Below, one piece after another: positions 27,711 through 35,155 of a DNA stretch of 64,000 nucleotides (the stretch's first letter is position 1; each line of letters begins with the position of its first letter). The position numbers were made by a program, and so were the translations under genes. A model generated the notes under the pieces. That model was not told where the DNA came from, searched no databases, and saw only the letters and a program-made list of their open reading frames with translations. Origin of the DNA: Acinetobacter baumannii (GTDB lineage: Bacteria > Pseudomonadota > Gammaproteobacteria > Pseudomonadales > Moraxellaceae); NCBI RefSeq assembly GCF_009759685.1, contig NZ_CP046654.1:2046001-2110000 (forward strand). Reading direction: 5' to 3'.

Positions 27711-27761
27711 GTACCTTCCTGATGGAGTTGGGCGGTATAGCAAACCCACAGGAAAAGGTAC
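27711..27761 (+). ncRNA. Candidate structured leader RNA before the flavin reductase gene
   Basis: GTACCTT (27711-27717) pairs AAGGTAC (27755-27761), CCTG (27718-27721) pairs CAGG (27749-27752) and an inner TGGG pairs CCCA. The three nested helices have a two-base bulge and a 12-base inner loop, ending 22 bases before the start codon at 27784. It does not match the FMN riboswitch or any other class known to me. Confidence 0.4.
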
Positions 27762-27783
27762 GGTTCAATTTAGGAATAATGTC

Positions 27784-28275
27784 ATGGTTCAAGCAACAGA
27801 CTTTAGAAATGCAATGTCTTTACTCACAAGTGCGGTTAGTGTTGTGACCACGGCAGGCATGTCTGGCCGTTTTGGATTTACTGCCTCTGCTGTTTGTAGT
27901 GTGACTGACACACCGCCGACATTATTGGTCTGTATGAACCAAGCTGCGAGTTCACATGCACATTTCCTAGATAACAAAATCTTAACCGTAAATGTGTTAG
28001 GCGCGCACCACGAACATATTTCAAAAGCATTTTCATCTAAGCTCACACCCGAAGAACGCTTTAAACATGGCGAATGGATTGAGTTAGAAACAGGCGCACC
28101 TGTGTTGGAAGATGCTTTGGTGAGCTTCGATTGTGAGATTGAGCAAATTCAACAAGTCGGCACACACACGATTTTTATATGCCCGATTGTGGCGATTAAA
28201 CAAAGCCAACATGACCAAAGTTTGGTTTACTTTAACCGTGCTTATCACCAAGTGGGGCAGACAGAGACTGTCTAA
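27784..28275 (+). CDS. Flavin reductase-like FMN-binding protein
   Basis: 163 residues of the short-chain flavin reductase domain (HpaC-like). The FMN-binding segment GRFGFTASAVCSVTDTPPTLLVCMN and the C-terminal YFNRAYHQV are typical. Such proteins make reduced flavin for partner oxygenases. Its position after mesXD, whose activity depends on oxygen, suggests it supplies reduced flavin to that system; this is inference. AGGA precedes the start. Confidence 0.85.
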   Translation: MVQATDFRNAMSLLTSAVSVVTTAGMSGRFGFTASAVCSVTDTPPTLLVCMNQAASSHAHFLDNKILTVNVLGAHHEHISKAFSSKLTPEERFKHGEWIELETGAPVLEDALVSFDCEIEQIQQVGTHTIFICPIVAIKQSQHDQSLVYFNRAYHQVGQTETV

Positions 28276-28959
28276 TCCTACTTATCATTTCGTTATTTCA
28301 TAATAAAAGACTCATTAAGAAATCAATAAGCACGGATCGCTTCTGTTTATTTTTAAAAATACAATTAAATATAATATCTTAAATTATAATTAAGTTAATC
28401 TAATGAAAAACAATAAGAAATTTAAACACTTGTCATTAAAGCCACATTGACACATCTCAGCTCTCAGATTATGCTTTGCGTGCTGGCCACATTGCCAGCC
28501 GGCTTTGACAGGCTGATCTTTGAGAACATTGAAAAAACTCGTTTTTTTGATGTAGACCCACTCGTCTCCCTTTTTGTAGCGGTAGGACGGAAGGGGGACG
28601 CCTTTGTGCGTGCTGGGTTCTCGAAGCCAGTCTGTCAACCCTCTTTCGTTCTGCCACCATAATTCCAAATGAATGCTTTGGCAGAACTCCCAAAATCAGG
28701 AGTTGGCTATGCACATCCACCATTTCTTGGCCTTAAGCGCCAAAAGCTATAACGACACCACTTAATTCATCTTTAAACAGTTTGAAGGCTTAACCGCTTT
28801 TCAGACTTTAAGTCATTACGGCTAAAAACTTATATCAACAATAACACTTGAGATGTGCCAAGCACCGTCTTACGGCTTTGCTGTGCCTTTTTTTCTCCCA
28901 GAAAGGGCACAGGCTTTTTATCTCATTTAGAAACAACAAGAATTTATAACGGTAAAACG
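28276..28959. other. Gene-poor region with possible phage remnant
   Basis: 28276-28400 is AT-rich and empty. 28400-28770 is clearly richer in GC than the flanks and holds the minus-strand frame described separately, plus a plus-strand 18-codon frame (28709-28765) with AGGAG seven bases before its ATG. CTGTGCC (28881-28887) pairs GGCACAG (28906-28912), followed by a T-run, a terminator-like hairpin 47 bases before the TetR gene. No integrase or attachment repeats seen. Confidence 0.4.
28390..28668 (-). pseudogene. Possible remnant of a foreign (phage-like) gene
   Basis: A 92-codon frame starting at TTG with plausible composition in its first 75 residues (WWQNERGLTDWLREP, YRYKKGDEWVYIKK), then a low-complexity tail as the DNA turns AT-rich. 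The frame is open a few codons further up to a stop within the CTCCTGA segment. Higher GC than the neighbours suggests transfer. I do not recognise the family, and a chance frame is possible. Confidence 0.3.
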
Positions 28960-29520
28960 ATGCCAACTTTAGAAATATCTTCCAAAAAATTACAGGTAGT
29001 CCAAACCGCCATCCAACTCTTTACCACGCATGGATTTCATAATGCAGGCGTGGACCTCATTATCAAAGAAGCCAAAATACCGAAAGCCACGTTTTACAAC
29101 TACTTCCACTCCAAAGAACGCCTGATTGAAATGTGCATCGCCTTTCAAAAAAGCCTACTCAAAGAAGAAGTGCTCTCGATTATTTACTCAAGCCGTTACT
29201 ACACCCAAAAAGATAAACTCAAAGAAATTATTGTTTTACATACCAATTTAAACAGCCTATATCATTTGCTGCTTAAAGCAGTTTTTGAAATAAAACGGCT
29301 ATATCCGCAAGCCTACCGTATGGCAGTTGAATACCGAAAATGGCTACATCGGGAACTTTTTGACCTGATTTTTAGCTGTGAGAATCGTACTTTTAAATTC
29401 GATGCAGATATGGTTTTAAACCTTATAGATGGCCTGATGCTACAGGTTTTAAGCTCAAATCGTTTGGATGAAAGAGATGTGGTGTTGGAGAGGTTTTGGG
29501 GGAGGGGAATAATAAAATAG
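28960..29520 (+). CDS. TetR-family regulator
   Basis: 186 residues from the ATG at 28960 (MPTLEISSKKLQVVQTAIQLF). The DNA-binding region GVDLIIKEAKIPKATFYNYFHSKERLIEMCI is standard; the C-terminal domain is rich in Leu and aromatic residues. Its target is unknown: no divergent partner gene is present, only the possible phage remnant upstream. It marks the left side of the AT-rich accessory stretch. Confidence 0.83.
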   Translation: MPTLEISSKKLQVVQTAIQLFTTHGFHNAGVDLIIKEAKIPKATFYNYFHSKERLIEMCIAFQKSLLKEEVLSIIYSSRYYTQKDKLKEIIVLHTNLNSLYHLLLKAVFEIKRLYPQAYRMAVEYRKWLHRELFDLIFSCENRTFKFDADMVLNLIDGLMLQVLSSNRLDERDVVLERFWGRGIIK

Positions 29521-29662
29521 TATACGGTGACTATACTTAAAGTTATTCAATAAAATTTTATTTTCATGCTAATATTTACTCGCTAAGAATGTATACAATA
29601 TATTTATATATTATTTTATACATTAATTTGCGGGTCATTATTTAGGTTGAGATATATTAATA

Positions 29663-30190
29663 ATGAAATTATTTATAAAAATTATTTTATCCTTATTAGC
29701 TGTTTTTCTTATTCTATTAGTTTTAACTTCATCTTTTAATCTGAAATTAAAAGTTTTTAAATTATTTCATCCTGATTGGGTTGAAGTAAAAGGTTATAAA
29801 ATTTTAGATTATAGCGTCTATTGTAAAAGAAAATATTGGCATAAAGGAATGGATAGAAGTGCACGCGGAGATATAAGGTATCAATATACATATCAAAATA
29901 AAGTTTATAAATCAGAGGAAAAAGATTTTTTGGTTGTATATAGATTATTTATTTCTGAAAACTGTGATGAGATGAAAGGCCAAAATTTATCTATATTTAA
30001 TAAGATAAAGAAAAATAATGAATTAAAAGTTTTTATTTCACCAGACACAAAGAAATCGAAAATATTAATAACCAAAAAGGGTTTATCATTTAGAAACTCT
30101 TGGATGATCAGTCTTATGTTGGAAATCCAACTAATAATTTTAGTATTAATTGGTTTAATTATATATCTTACTGTCACGTCTAAAAAATAA
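29663..30190 (+). CDS. DUF3592-like small membrane protein, copy 1
   Basis: 175 residues with a membrane helix at each end (about residues 5-25 and 150-170) and a soluble middle. The middle (IRYQYTYQNKVYKSEE, then LKVFISPDTKKSKIL) resembles the DUF3592 pattern of a Y-rich strand followed by V-x-x-x-P. The next gene is a tandem paralogue sharing LKVFKLFHPDWV/LKIFNVTHPTWV, ILDY/ILNY and RYQY/SYQY. Very AT-rich. Function unknown. Confidence 0.6.
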   Translation: MKLFIKIILSLLAVFLILLVLTSSFNLKLKVFKLFHPDWVEVKGYKILDYSVYCKRKYWHKGMDRSARGDIRYQYTYQNKVYKSEEKDFLVVYRLFISENCDEMKGQNLSIFNKIKKNNELKVFISPDTKKSKILITKKGLSFRNSWMISLMLEIQLIILVLIGLIIYLTVTSKK

Positions 30191-30267
30191 TAGAGGACTA
30201 ATTTGTATGTTAATAGTATATAATTATCAGTCATTTGCTAAAAATTAATCTATTATAGTTTTGAGTT

Positions 30268-30807
30268 ATGAATAAATTTTTCTATAGTAGTCTCTATCTT
30301 GTATTGTTTTTACTTGTTTTAATTTTTTTATGCACAAGTATTCCTGCTGCTAAGTTAAAAATCTTTAATGTAACTCATCCAACTTGGGTGCGGCTAGAAA
30401 AATTTCAGATCTTAAATTATGAAATTAAGTGCTCAAGCCCTTGGGGACGAGGCGGGGATAAAATGGCAAATCTAGCAGTTTCATATCAATATAATTATGG
30501 AAATAAAAGCTATTTTCAACAAGACCAAGTTTTTTTTAGAATATATAAAATATATATTTTTGAACGTTGTGATTCTTTTAAAGAAAAAAATAAACAGCTT
30601 TTTAATAAGGCTGTAAAAGATCAGACAATAAAATTATTTATAAATAAGAATTCCCCTAATAAAGCTAAGTTATTTCTTTCAAATAAAGAATTTAACTATA
30701 GATTATCATGGTTAAGTATTTTCTTTTCAGAAATACAAGGAATTCTATTGACTTTACTTGTGATTGTTACTCTTTATAGTATTTATATGTTATTTAACCG
30801 TAGATAA
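30268..30807 (+). CDS. DUF3592-like small membrane protein, copy 2
   Basis: 179 residues, tandem paralogue of the preceding gene with the same two-helix layout, an ERCD segment matching ENCD, and LFINKNSPNKAKLFL matching the conserved C-terminal strand. Its end overlaps the converging Sel1 gene by 18 bases. Its base composition is as AT-rich as copy 1. Function unknown; tandem membrane paralogues beside secretion-related genes are sometimes immunity proteins. Confidence 0.6.
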   Translation: MNKFFYSSLYLVLFLLVLIFLCTSIPAAKLKIFNVTHPTWVRLEKFQILNYEIKCSSPWGRGGDKMANLAVSYQYNYGNKSYFQQDQVFFRIYKIYIFERCDSFKEKNKQLFNKAVKDQTIKLFINKNSPNKAKLFLSNKEFNYRLSWLSIFFSEIQGILLTLLVIVTLYSIYMLFNRR

Positions 30808-31590
30808 CCTTTCTAATGCTTGATCAGCCTCAGGGATATGGTTTTTTGAAGCTTCCATATACCAAAATTTAGCCTTTTCCAAATCAGGGAAAATATTTTC
30901 ATACATATAAGCTAAATTATATTGTGCTTGAGGAAAGCCTTGCTGAGCTGCTTTAGTAAAATACTCTAAAGCTTTCTTATTGTCTTGGGTAACCCCTTCA
31001 CCGTCTGCATACATATTACCTAAATTATAGGATGCTTGAGGAAGATTTTGCTGTGCTGCTTTTGAGAAAAGTTCTAAAGCTTTCGTATTATTTTGTGGGA
31101 CACCATCTCCATTTGCATAAGCATTACCTAAATTATATTGAGCCTTAGCGTAACCTTGTTCAGTTGATAATTCATAAAGCTCTAGGGCTTTTTTTCTATC
31201 TTTTTGAATATAAAGACCTTTATCATACATGAGGCCAAGATTATATTGAGCTGCTGCTAATTTTTGGTTAGCTGCACTATCAAAATATTTAAAAGCTTTT
31301 TGATAATCTTGGGTTGTTCCTAGACCTTCGAAATACATTCCCCCCAGATCATTTTGTGCTTCAGCTAATCCTTGATCAGATGCTTTTTGAAATAATTCTA
31401 AAGCTTTTTGATAATTCTGCTTAACATCTTTACCTAAAAAATATTTTTGTCCTTCCTCATATAATCTCAGAGCTTCTGAAGATTTTTCTTGTACAAGATT
31501 TTGTGACGTAGGTTGCTTGATACATCCAGATAGTAAAAAACTATTAGATAAAATTAAACACCCAGCAATAATCAATAATTTCGATTTCAT
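30790..31590 (-). CDS. Sel1-repeat lipoprotein
   Basis: 266 residues. The N-terminus is a lipoprotein signal with lipobox LLSGC (Cys 23). The rest is a run of about six Sel1 repeats of 36 residues (for example ALELFSKAAQQNLPQASYNLGNMYADGEGV). Sel1 lipoproteins act as protein-binding scaffolds, and some are immunity proteins for type VI secretion effectors. It follows the unknown gene at 31610-32383 and the VgrG piece on the same strand, so immunity is a reasonable guess. Confidence 0.8.
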   Translation of the reverse strand: MKSKLLIIAGCLILSNSFLLSGCIKQPTSQNLVQEKSSEALRLYEEGQKYFLGKDVKQNYQKALELFQKASDQGLAEAQNDLGGMYFEGLGTTQDYQKAFKYFDSAANQKLAAAQYNLGLMYDKGLYIQKDRKKALELYELSTEQGYAKAQYNLGNAYANGDGVPQNNTKALELFSKAAQQNLPQASYNLGNMYADGEGVTQDNKKALEYFTKAAQQGFPQAQYNLAYMYENIFPDLEKAKFWYMEASKNHIPEADQALERLSTVK

Positions 31591-31609
31591 CTTTAGTCCA
31601 AATTAATTG

Positions 31610-32383
31610 TTAATCAGCTCCCATTATGTGCCATTCTAACATAGGATCTTTTTCAAGCTGTTTTTGTCTTTCCGCTTCGGCATTTGCCTTTTCTTGTGCT
31701 TCCAATATATCTGCTGCGTCTGCTAAACCATTAACAACACTCACTACAGCTTGCGAATCTCCAAGCCTTTGTCCTACTTTTGATTCTCCAGCTCCTTTTC
31801 CAATTGCATCTCCAGCTTTATTTCCTAAATAAAACAGTGCTCCAAAACATGATGCACCAACAAGTGCAGCTTTTTGTGGTGTACCTTTTGCTAGTTTAGG
31901 ACATATTTTTCCTGCTAATGCTAATCCGCCTGCTTCTCCATAAGTTGAGCCTGTCATTGTTGCCGCTTTTACAACTAAACCTTTGGAATCACGTTCTCTG
32001 GTCAATATTCCAATTTCTACAATATCTCCTGCTTTTCCTAATTTACCTCCTATTTTGTCAAACTTTTTTGCTACTTCGCCTACATTAGATACACTTGTGT
32101 TAGGGTTTCCTCGAAATACCTTATTTCCTACATTATCGGGTTTATAAAAATACATACGCGCATTGGTAGATTTTTTAATACGTTCTAAGCTGAACGGAGG
32201 AGTATTTTTTGAATGTAGAAGTCCCCAAGCAAAGTTATTTTTCTCGATCAGTTTAGTTGAGTTAGTTAACACACCAATATATGTTGAAGTATCTTGGGCC
32301 GTACTAGCTGCTTCTTTTTGACTTGGCGAGAATAAATAAACAGGTCTGCCATTTTGATTTACTTTTTGATTTCCATCACTCAT
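31610..32383 (-). CDS. Unknown protein, possible type VI secretion cargo
   Basis: 257 residues, not recognised. The N-terminal 120 residues are polar and show no known domain. Residues about 120-215 are rich in Gly and Ala with a hydrophobic stretch (KAALVGASCFGALFYLGNKAGDAIGKGAG), as in glycine-zipper membrane-inserting proteins. The C-terminus is a charged helix (EAQEKANAEAERQKQLEKD). No signal peptide. It lies 21 bases after the VgrG C-terminal piece and before a Sel1 lipoprotein, the usual order for spike, effector and immunity genes. Confidence 0.5.
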   Translation of the reverse strand: MSDGNQKVNQNGRPVYLFSPSQKEAASTAQDTSTYIGVLTNSTKLIEKNNFAWGLLHSKNTPPFSLERIKKSTNARMYFYKPDNVGNKVFRGNPNTSVSNVGEVAKKFDKIGGKLGKAGDIVEIGILTRERDSKGLVVKAATMTGSTYGEAGGLALAGKICPKLAKGTPQKAALVGASCFGALFYLGNKAGDAIGKGAGESKVGQRLGDSQAVVSVVNGLADAADILEAQEKANAEAERQKQLEKDPMLEWHIMGAD

Positions 32384-32404
32384 GATTCAATTTTCCTATA
32401 TAAC

Positions 32405-33091
32405 TTATTCTGAATAATTACTTCTTAAATAATCGCCTTTTTCTTCTGTTTCAGGCAATAATTCTATTTCTTTTAATATTTTAGGACTAATTAAAATAAT
32501 TTCTCGAACAAAATTATTTTCAATACGCATCATGGGTTTATATGTTTGATCTATAAAATTTTTAATAGATAAAATAGGAAAGTCATCATTAGGGCTACTA
32601 AATTTCGCTTCTCCATTTTGGTCAGTTCGACAAGATGTTATTAATTTATTGTTGTCATTAGTGATTTGGAACTCTAAATTACTTATTGGATTCCCTAAGA
32701 AATCTAAGAATTTTATATATGTTTCATCATTCTTAGTTCCACCTAGTTTGTCGATATAATAATGCCAGTCATCGCCTCCGATCAGAACTTTAACCTTTTC
32801 TTTTTCATTAGATTTGATGCGTCCAGTCCTACCATACTGGTCAAGGAAGCCAGTTTTTACTTGTCCATTTGAATGTAAAACAGAATATTCGATATTAGAT
32901 ATATCAGGAAATAAATTATAAACATCTAATTTATTACTAAAAGGAGATTGAACGTTAGGGATCTCTGGTAAAGAATAATTAGCTTTTTCACCGCCTTTAA
33001 AAAGGTGTTGTCCAGCTTTCGGCTCAAATTTCCCTGGCGTAATCAGGGTAATACCATCTTTATTAATAATGATTTGAGAACCACCAGCCAT
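32405..33091 (-). CDS. Stand-alone VgrG C-terminal segment (DUF2345 end plus extension)
   Basis: 228 residues. The first 45 (MAGGSQIIINKDGITLITPG, then KAGQHLFKGG and SLPEIP) match the end of the VgrG DUF2345 domain, which normally follows about 700 residues of spike. The rest is a variable extension. The spike itself is absent: upstream is non-coding and then a divergent gene. The ATG at 33091 follows TTGAGG, so the piece may be translated alone. It looks like a cargo module displaced by recombination. Confidence 0.7.
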   Translation of the reverse strand: MAGGSQIIINKDGITLITPGKFEPKAGQHLFKGGEKANYSLPEIPNVQSPFSNKLDVYNLFPDISNIEYSVLHSNGQVKTGFLDQYGRTGRIKSNEKEKVKVLIGGDDWHYYIDKLGGTKNDETYIKFLDFLGNPISNLEFQITNDNNKLITSCRTDQNGEAKFSSPNDDFPILSIKNFIDQTYKPMMRIENNFVREIILISPKILKEIELLPETEEKGDYLRSNYSE

Positions 33092-33185
33092 TAATAACCT
33101 CAATTTTTATAAAAATATTCAGAATTTTGCATTGATATAGCCTAAAATAAATGTATATCAAATGTCTCGTTATTTTACGTAAAAT

Positions 33186-33887
33186 ATGACTTTCATCATA
33201 GCTATTCAATTAAACGATAGCATTATTGTTGCAGCTGACAATAAAAGAGTAACTTTGAATAAAGATTCAAATATAGAATTTTCTACTACGAATGATTCTA
33301 AATTATATGCTTGGGAACAAGGTATTATTACTGGTACTGGAGAATCATATGTTGTTCAGCAAGCAGTTGATATATTTAAAAATATAGCAAAGTCTAAACT
33401 AAAGACTTTACCTGAATGTCTAGATATTTCTAAGAGAATACGTATCTTAGAATTAGGTCAAAACCTTGATCAAGTTCATAATGGAAAACTACTTTGCTCT
33501 AGTTATGGTCAAGAAGGTGCGCAATTATATAAAATTGAAAGATTTGATAAAACATCTCAGCATACACTGAAAAAGGTTTCTCCCATGGAGATTATTATTT
33601 GGTTGTTTCATCCAAATGTAGACTTGATTGCAGATAATTTGAAGAGGCTTTATTCTGATCTCAGAGATTATTCTCTATTTTCAACACAAGTTGATTGGAT
33701 CAATTATTATATCAATAGACTTTCACCAATTTATCAAAAACAAAGTGAGGTCGATCCATATATGAGTCAAAGCTTTGATATCTTTTTTCAAACGAAAGAT
33801 GAGCATTTCTTTGGGCATATTCCTAATACACAAAATATTCCTTTAAGTTTTCAACAAGTTTTTAAAAAGAATAGCTATATTAAATAG
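33186..33887 (+). CDS. Proteasome-like Ntn-hydrolase candidate
   Basis: 233 residues. The N-terminus MTFIIAIQLNDSIIVAADNK resembles the start of proteasome beta, HslV and Anbu proteins. Removal of Met1, expected when Thr is next, would expose Thr as the nucleophile. Asp18 then sits at mature position 17, as in that superfamily, and Lys39 in SKLYAW is a candidate for the Lys33 role. GIITGTGES matches the Gly-rich strand that follows. The C-terminal half is unfamiliar. It is divergent from the VgrG piece by 94 bases. Confidence 0.6.
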   Translation: MTFIIAIQLNDSIIVAADNKRVTLNKDSNIEFSTTNDSKLYAWEQGIITGTGESYVVQQAVDIFKNIAKSKLKTLPECLDISKRIRILELGQNLDQVHNGKLLCSSYGQEGAQLYKIERFDKTSQHTLKKVSPMEIIIWLFHPNVDLIADNLKRLYSDLRDYSLFSTQVDWINYYINRLSPIYQKQSEVDPYMSQSFDIFFQTKDEHFFGHIPNTQNIPLSFQQVFKKNSYIK

Positions 33888-33994
33888 ATATAAAAGAACA
33901 AAATAAAGTTAGATTTTACGATGGCTATTACTATGCATAGCCATAAAATTACTGGCTTAATGCATTACTTGTTTGATAAAAAGTTATGTGTATT

Positions 33995-34324
33995 TTATAA
34001 AGAACTCTCATACTCCACATACCCATCTTCAATTGCAGGAATAATTTCTACAAACTCAAAGTAGGGCACTGTACAAAACTCAGAGTCTCGAATCGCATCA
34101 ATCACAAAATAATAATCTTGCAAACATGTTGTCTCAAACACAGCAATATCACTGGCTTTAGTGCTAAACGCTTCAACGTCATACCATCGAACTTTTACAG
34201 TTGGGTACTTCTCAAAAATAGGTTCAAGCTTTTGTGCACTAAACTCAGCCCGCTTTTCACGAGCTAAAGCCAACCAAGCAGGCAATGCTTTTAAATGAAT
34301 AAAAAAAGTATAGGTTCTAGACAT
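33995..34324 (-). CDS. Darcynin-like small protein
   Basis: 109 residues from the ATG at 34324, which has GGAG five bases upstream (the GTG six bases earlier does not). The sequence [20 protein letters not shown] and the C-terminal [19 protein letters not shown] match my memory of the darcynin family, small proteins of unknown role common in Acinetobacter. It is divergent from the TetR gene at 34446, which may control it. Confidence 0.6.
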   Translation of the reverse strand: MSRTYTFFIHLKALPAWLALAREKRAEFSAQKLEPIFEKYPTVKVRWYDVEAFSTKASDIAVFETTCLQDYYFVIDAIRDSEFCTVPYFEFVEIIPAIEDGYVEYESSL

Positions 34325-34445
34325 AACCACTCCATGACTGAGCCGAGTTGTAGTTCAACTGAAACGACAGCATTTACTTGTCATACCAATATGACTCAGT
34401 CAGTATATGAGTGATTACTCACATTAAATACTCGCATTTCGGGCC

Positions 34446-35045
34446 ATGTCAGAAACACTTCCAGATCCACGCAAACGCCCACGTCAAGCACGATCAGTGG
34501 CTACCTTTGAAGCTATTTTAGAAGCGGCTGCTCGCATTCTGGAGTCTTTAGGCTTTGCTGGATTTAACACAAATGCCGTGGCTGAACTTGCTGGCGTAAG
34601 CATTGGTAGCCTATATCAATACTTTCCTTCTAAAGATGCTTTAATCGTCGAGCTAATTCGACGTGAACGCGCCAAACTTTCAAATCATATTGTTGAAGTC
34701 ATACAGCAAAGTGATGCCGCAGACTTAAAAGATAAACTAAAACTCATTATACAAGCCGCTGTGCAACATCAATTGAGCCGCCCACAGTTGGCACGAACCT
34801 TAGAATTTGCTTCTGAACTCATTGGCAAAGACATTGAGGAAAGTGAGCATCAGCACGAGCTTGAAACCATAATTTCTGATCTGTTTAAACGTTCTGGCGT
34901 TTCACATGCGCAGACAGCCGCACAAGATGTAATTGCTTTAAGCAAAGGAATGATTAACGCAGCAGGCATAGTAGGGGAAAGTGATTTAAATCATTTACAA
35001 CAGCGAGTTGAAAAGGCTGTATTTGGTTATTTAGATCTGGATTAA
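34446..35045 (+). CDS. TetR/AcrR-family regulator
   Basis: 199 residues with the helix-turn-helix NTNAVAELAGVSIGSLYQYFPSKDALI and a long helical ligand domain. It faces the darcynin-like gene across 121 bases; mutual control is likely. It ends at a shared terminator with the repeat-protein gene. Confidence 0.88.
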   Translation: MSETLPDPRKRPRQARSVATFEAILEAAARILESLGFAGFNTNAVAELAGVSIGSLYQYFPSKDALIVELIRRERAKLSNHIVEVIQQSDAADLKDKLKLIIQAAVQHQLSRPQLARTLEFASELIGKDIEESEHQHELETIISDLFKRSGVSHAQTAAQDVIALSKGMINAAGIVGESDLNHLQQRVEKAVFGYLDLD

Positions 35046-35089
35046 TAACCTATAAGCATGAGCGTATTACTGTCAAAAGCTCTTTAATA

Positions 35090-35127
35090 AAAAACACCTT
35101 CCAAACTCAAGATTTGAAAGGTGCTTT
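35090..35127. terminator. Bidirectional terminator between TetR gene and repeat-protein gene
   Basis: AAAACACCTTCCAAA and TTTGAAAGGTGCTTTT pair with one mismatch and one bulge, with A- and T-tracts at the ends. Confidence 0.8.
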
Positions 35128-35155
35128 TATAGGGGGTTATATCTTTACGAACACA

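Noticed and set aside
27711..27761. FMN riboswitch before the flavin reductase gene
   Set aside because: The conserved FMN-element sequence blocks are absent and the region is too short.
28447..28662. Plus-strand frame of 71 residues
   Set aside because: Opposite strand of the more plausible minus-strand remnant; no ribosome site.
29905..30234. Minus-strand frame of 109 residues
   Set aside because: Antisense of the DUF3592-like gene in AT-rich DNA; low-complexity translation.
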